Shown here: positions 62,100-64,000 of the stretch, one piece after another | Layout of the letters: every line of letters starts with the position of its first letter | Position numbering within the stretch: the first letter of the stretch is position 1 | Assembly (NCBI GenBank): GCA_947457465.1 | Contig: CANGWB010000004.1 | Location: 53,012-117,011, forward strand | Source: Chitinophagaceae bacterium | Lineage (GTDB): Bacteria > Bacteroidota > Bacteroidia > Chitinophagales > Chitinophagaceae | Direction of reading: 5' to 3' | DNA length: 64,000 bases | Program-made: the position numbers and the translations under genes | Notes under the pieces: generated by a model | The model's input: the letters and a program-made list of their open reading frames with translations, nothing else | What the model was told of the DNA's origin: nothing | Database searches by the model: none

Positions 62100-63188
62100 T
62101 CATATCTCAAAGTTGAGCGCTTCCATCAATTTCTCATTCAGATAAAATTTTTCTTTTCCGAAGAAGCTGGCCTTCAGGTATCCGGTCGCTTCGAATTGGT
62201 TAAGATAGTTTCCGACTGTTTTTAAATTGCCCAGGCCTGCTTCGATGAGGTGGCTTCGTTTGATATAGGGCAGTCGGAAAAGTGTTTCCATCAGTTCACG
62301 GGAGTGCCATTTTGGAAAATCCAGTTTTATCTGTTCACTCATTCGGTCCATAGTCTGCTGAATGACGAGAATACGCGTTTTGCCTTTTGTGGCGGTTGTT
62401 TCTATCATATCCAGCATGAATAAGATCCATTCAGGCCAATCCTCTTTTTCCGTAACCGCACGCAGTTTTTGATAATAGGCATTTCGGTTGCGAAGGATGT
62501 AATCGCTGAGAAAAAGAACCGGATGTTCGATTAGTCCGCTTAGTTTCAAGTAAAGGATATTGATGATCCTCCCAGTTCGGCCGTTTCCATCGAAGAATGG
62601 ATGAATGGCTTCGAATTGGTAATGCAATAATGCCAGTTTGATCAACGGATCAAGCTCATCGGATTCGTTCAAAAATTTTTCAAGAGCCGCCAGTTTTTTT
62701 CGGATCAATGGCTCTCCGGCAGGTGGCGTATAGACGACCTTTCCCGTAACAGGATTGTAGAGTTGGGTTCCGGGGATATTCCGAATGCTGACAGGTCGGT
62801 TTTGAATGATGCTAGCGATCTCAATGAATAAGTTTGTGCTGAGAAAGGGTCTTTGCTTTATCGCCTCAATCCCATGCCAAAGTGCTTTTTTATAATGAAG
62901 CACTTCTTTGGTCGCGTAGCTTCTTTTCTCTTCTTGCGCGATGGACGATCGGAAGATCTCATCTTGTGTGGTGATGATGTTTTCGATCTCGGAGCTGGCT
63001 CTCGACTCTTGCAGATGAATCGCATCGATGAAAAGCAATGGGTTCGGTAAGCTGATCAAGGCGCCATTCAGTTGTTCCAGCGCTCTGCTGGCAGAAATAG
63101 TTTTTTTGAGTATGGCATGCGTCTCCAGTCCCAACGACGGGGGCAGATCCGGCAATTGGTTGAACGGTTTCAGCGGGTTGAATGGCAT
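62100..63188 (-). CDS. Fic/DOC family protein, class II (N-terminal inhibitory helix)
   Basis: This 362-residue protein has the catalytic motif HPFFDGNGRTGR (about residues 194-205), complete with the active His and the phosphate-binding arginines. The N-terminal inhibitory helix SxxxEN is seen as SSEIEN (about 64-69), which marks class II self-inhibited Fic enzymes that AMPylate proteins. A C-terminal winged-helix-like domain (about 300-355; SHLIEAGLGNLKTVGNYLNQ) follows. No antitoxin gene is adjacent, consistent with built-in inhibition. The target is unknown. Confidence 0.9.
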   Translation of the reverse strand: MPFNPLKPFNQLPDLPPSLGLETHAILKKTISASRALEQLNGALISLPNPLLFIDAIHLQESRASSEIENIITTQDEIFRSSIAQEEKRSYATKEVLHYKKALWHGIEAIKQRPFLSTNLFIEIASIIQNRPVSIRNIPGTQLYNPVTGKVVYTPPAGEPLIRKKLAALEKFLNESDELDPLIKLALLHYQFEAIHPFFDGNGRTGRIINILYLKLSGLIEHPVLFLSDYILRNRNAYYQKLRAVTEKEDWPEWILFMLDMIETTATKGKTRILVIQQTMDRMSEQIKLDFPKWHSRELMETLFRLPYIKRSHLIEAGLGNLKTVGNYLNQFEATGYLKASFFGKEKFYLNEKLMEALNFEI

Positions 63189-63486
63189 TTTCGAGGGTGT
63201 TTATTACTCACGATTATCAGTTCGAAAGTAAATTATTGAATAATTTACTCTTATACTATTTTTCGGTAGGTCTCCTGCTTCATCTCTCATCCTTCACCCT
63301 TCAACTCCTAGGGCTATCCACTGTAAACTTCACAAAATCAATGGAATAAAATATTTATCCACTTCCATTTATTTTATATTTTTTCGTATTAAAACACGTA
63401 ATTTTGCTTATATACAGGCAGAAGTCATTTAACTGTCTGATTTTCAGTTTTTTAGAAACTTTTTTAGGGACTGACCAGGCGAAGCC
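63189..63486. other. Intergenic region before the UpxY-like gene
   Basis: These 298 bp hold no gene. A pyrimidine-rich heptad tract lies at 63277-63312. TAATTTTG (63399-63406), an exact -7 box, would give a leader of about 75 nt. In that leader a 5-bp stem (AACTG 63431-63435 with CAGTT 63445-63449) is followed by T residues and could act as a weak attenuator. Confidence 0.5.
63277..63312 (+). repeat. Pyrimidine-rich heptad repeat
   Basis: CATCTCT, CATCCTT and CACCCTT units lie in the divergent region between the Fic and UpxY-like genes. No inverted partner is seen. Confidence 0.7.
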
Positions 63487-64000
63487 ATGCCTAAATCTCA
63501 AGACAATACAAAAAAGTGGTTGGCGCTTTATACGCGCCCCCGTTGGGAGAAGAAGGTGCATGCCTTGCTAGAAGAGAAGGGTATTGAGTCATATTGCCCG
63601 TTGAACAAAGTGCGAAGGCAATGGAGTGATCGGGTGAAGGTGGTAGAGGAACCCTTGTTCAAATCATATGTTTTTGTGCGGGTGAGTGAGGGGGAGCGTA
63701 CTGCAGTACGTCTGACTAGTGGTGCGATCAATTTCATTTATTGGAATGGCAAACCGGCGCATATCCGGGAGAAAGAGATCGATACCATCCGTAAGTTCCT
63801 GGATGAGCATGAAGACGTGGAGTTGATCCCGATGCAACTGAAACCCAACCAACGAGTGGTTATTCAGTCGGGAACTTTTCTGGGGATCACTGCGGAGGTG
63901 CTGGAAGTGCGAAAGAAAAAAGCAAAAGTGGCAATTGAGAGTTTGGGATATCATCTCGTGGCTTTTTTAGACAATAAAAAACTTCGTCCTATCGGTACAG
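63487..64000 (+). CDS. UpxY/NusG-family transcription antiterminator, cut by window edge
   Basis: The visible 171 residues begin MPKSQDNTKKWLALYTRPRWEKKVH, the NusG N-terminal domain start. Then come the KSYVFVRVS core strand and a C-terminal KOW-like part (about 115-165; FLGITAEVLEVRKKKAKVAIESLG). Such specialised NusG paralogues in Bacteroidota open capsule or exopolysaccharide operons and let polymerase read through them. The polysaccharide genes would lie beyond 64 kb. Only a few residues at the end appear to be missing. Confidence 0.88.
   Translation, partial: MPKSQDNTKKWLALYTRPRWEKKVHALLEEKGIESYCPLNKVRRQWSDRVKVVEEPLFKSYVFVRVSEGERTAVRLTSGAINFIYWNGKPAHIREKEIDTIRKFLDEHEDVELIPMQLKPNQRVVIQSGTFLGITAEVLEVRKKKAKVAIESLGYHLVAFLDNKKLRPIGT

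Noticed and set aside
62100..63188. Fic plus antitoxin module
   Set aside because: No small partner gene on either side. The inhibitory helix is within the protein itself.

Overview
The window looks like a chromosomal segment of a Bacteroidota bacterium, most likely of the Chitinophagaceae type (inference). The evidence is a type IX secretion (T9SS) cargo protein at 40.6-45.2 kb, the gliding-motility ATPase gldA, several Bacteroidota-type outer-membrane beta-barrels, a long-form IspG, a UpxY/NusG-like antiterminator at the right edge, and promoters of the Bacteroidota form TTTG-N17-19-TAnnTTTG. No rRNA, tRNA, CRISPR array, transposase or integrase was found.

Layout. 0-3.5 kb (minus): a truncated DUF1015 gene, serC, an S1/P1-nuclease-like zinc phospholipase and a DUF502 membrane protein. 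3.6-10.4 kb (plus): an efflux operon of TetR, TolC, adaptor and RND pump, with a clear promoter and an overlapping inverted-repeat operator. 10.4-12.3 kb: a 2-oxoacid:ferredoxin oxidoreductase alpha subunit with no beta subunit beside it. 12.3-24.8 kb (minus): endonuclease III, divIC, eno, gldA, then an inorganic-carbon set (SbtA-like permease, beta-carbonic anhydrase, SulP transporter) and a type-I-secretion-like set (TolC, HlyD, ABC) whose ABC ATPase motifs are degenerate. 25-33 kb: nhaA, an MHS-family MFS transporter divergent from acetyl-CoA synthetase, kbl, a tiny lipoprotein and a class D beta-lactamase leading into ispG. 35-40 kb: lysoplasmalogenase, LpxL-like acyltransferase, persulfide-dioxygenase/rhodanese, ArsR, tsaB, an orphan 3HCDH domain and RidA.

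40.6-57.5 kb: the 1505-residue T9SS protein, two four-helix-bundle (S23/Avd-like) orphans, an M1 peptidase, a murU plus amgK-RapZ fusion pair, fused isobutyryl-CoA mutase IcmF, a NagX-like acyltransferase, a lipoprotein amidase and an RhlE helicase. The sugar kinase, uridylyltransferase, NagX-like protein and amidase suggest peptidoglycan and amino-sugar recycling. 57.7-62 kb: a umuDC locus split by an AT-rich 2.5-kb island (methyltransferase and glycosyltransferase, opposite strand) that left a stub of umuC fused to the end of umuD. UmuD has lost both catalytic residues. 62-64 kb: a class II Fic protein and the start of a UpxY-type antiterminator, which usually opens a surface-polysaccharide locus.

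The most unusual feature is a dense set of short tandem repeats between genes, mostly from 29 kb rightwards. There are 7-mers (GGGTGAA, GGGATGA, GTAGAAG) and 9-mers (GTTTAGAGA-like). They usually begin at, or supply, a gene's stop codon, lie purine-rich on the sense strand, form hairpins between convergent genes, and in one case sit in frame inside icmF. Twelve perfect GGGTGAA units abut the M1 peptidase start codon. Many genes also have their -7 box only 3-5 nt before the start codon, which implies leaderless mRNAs.
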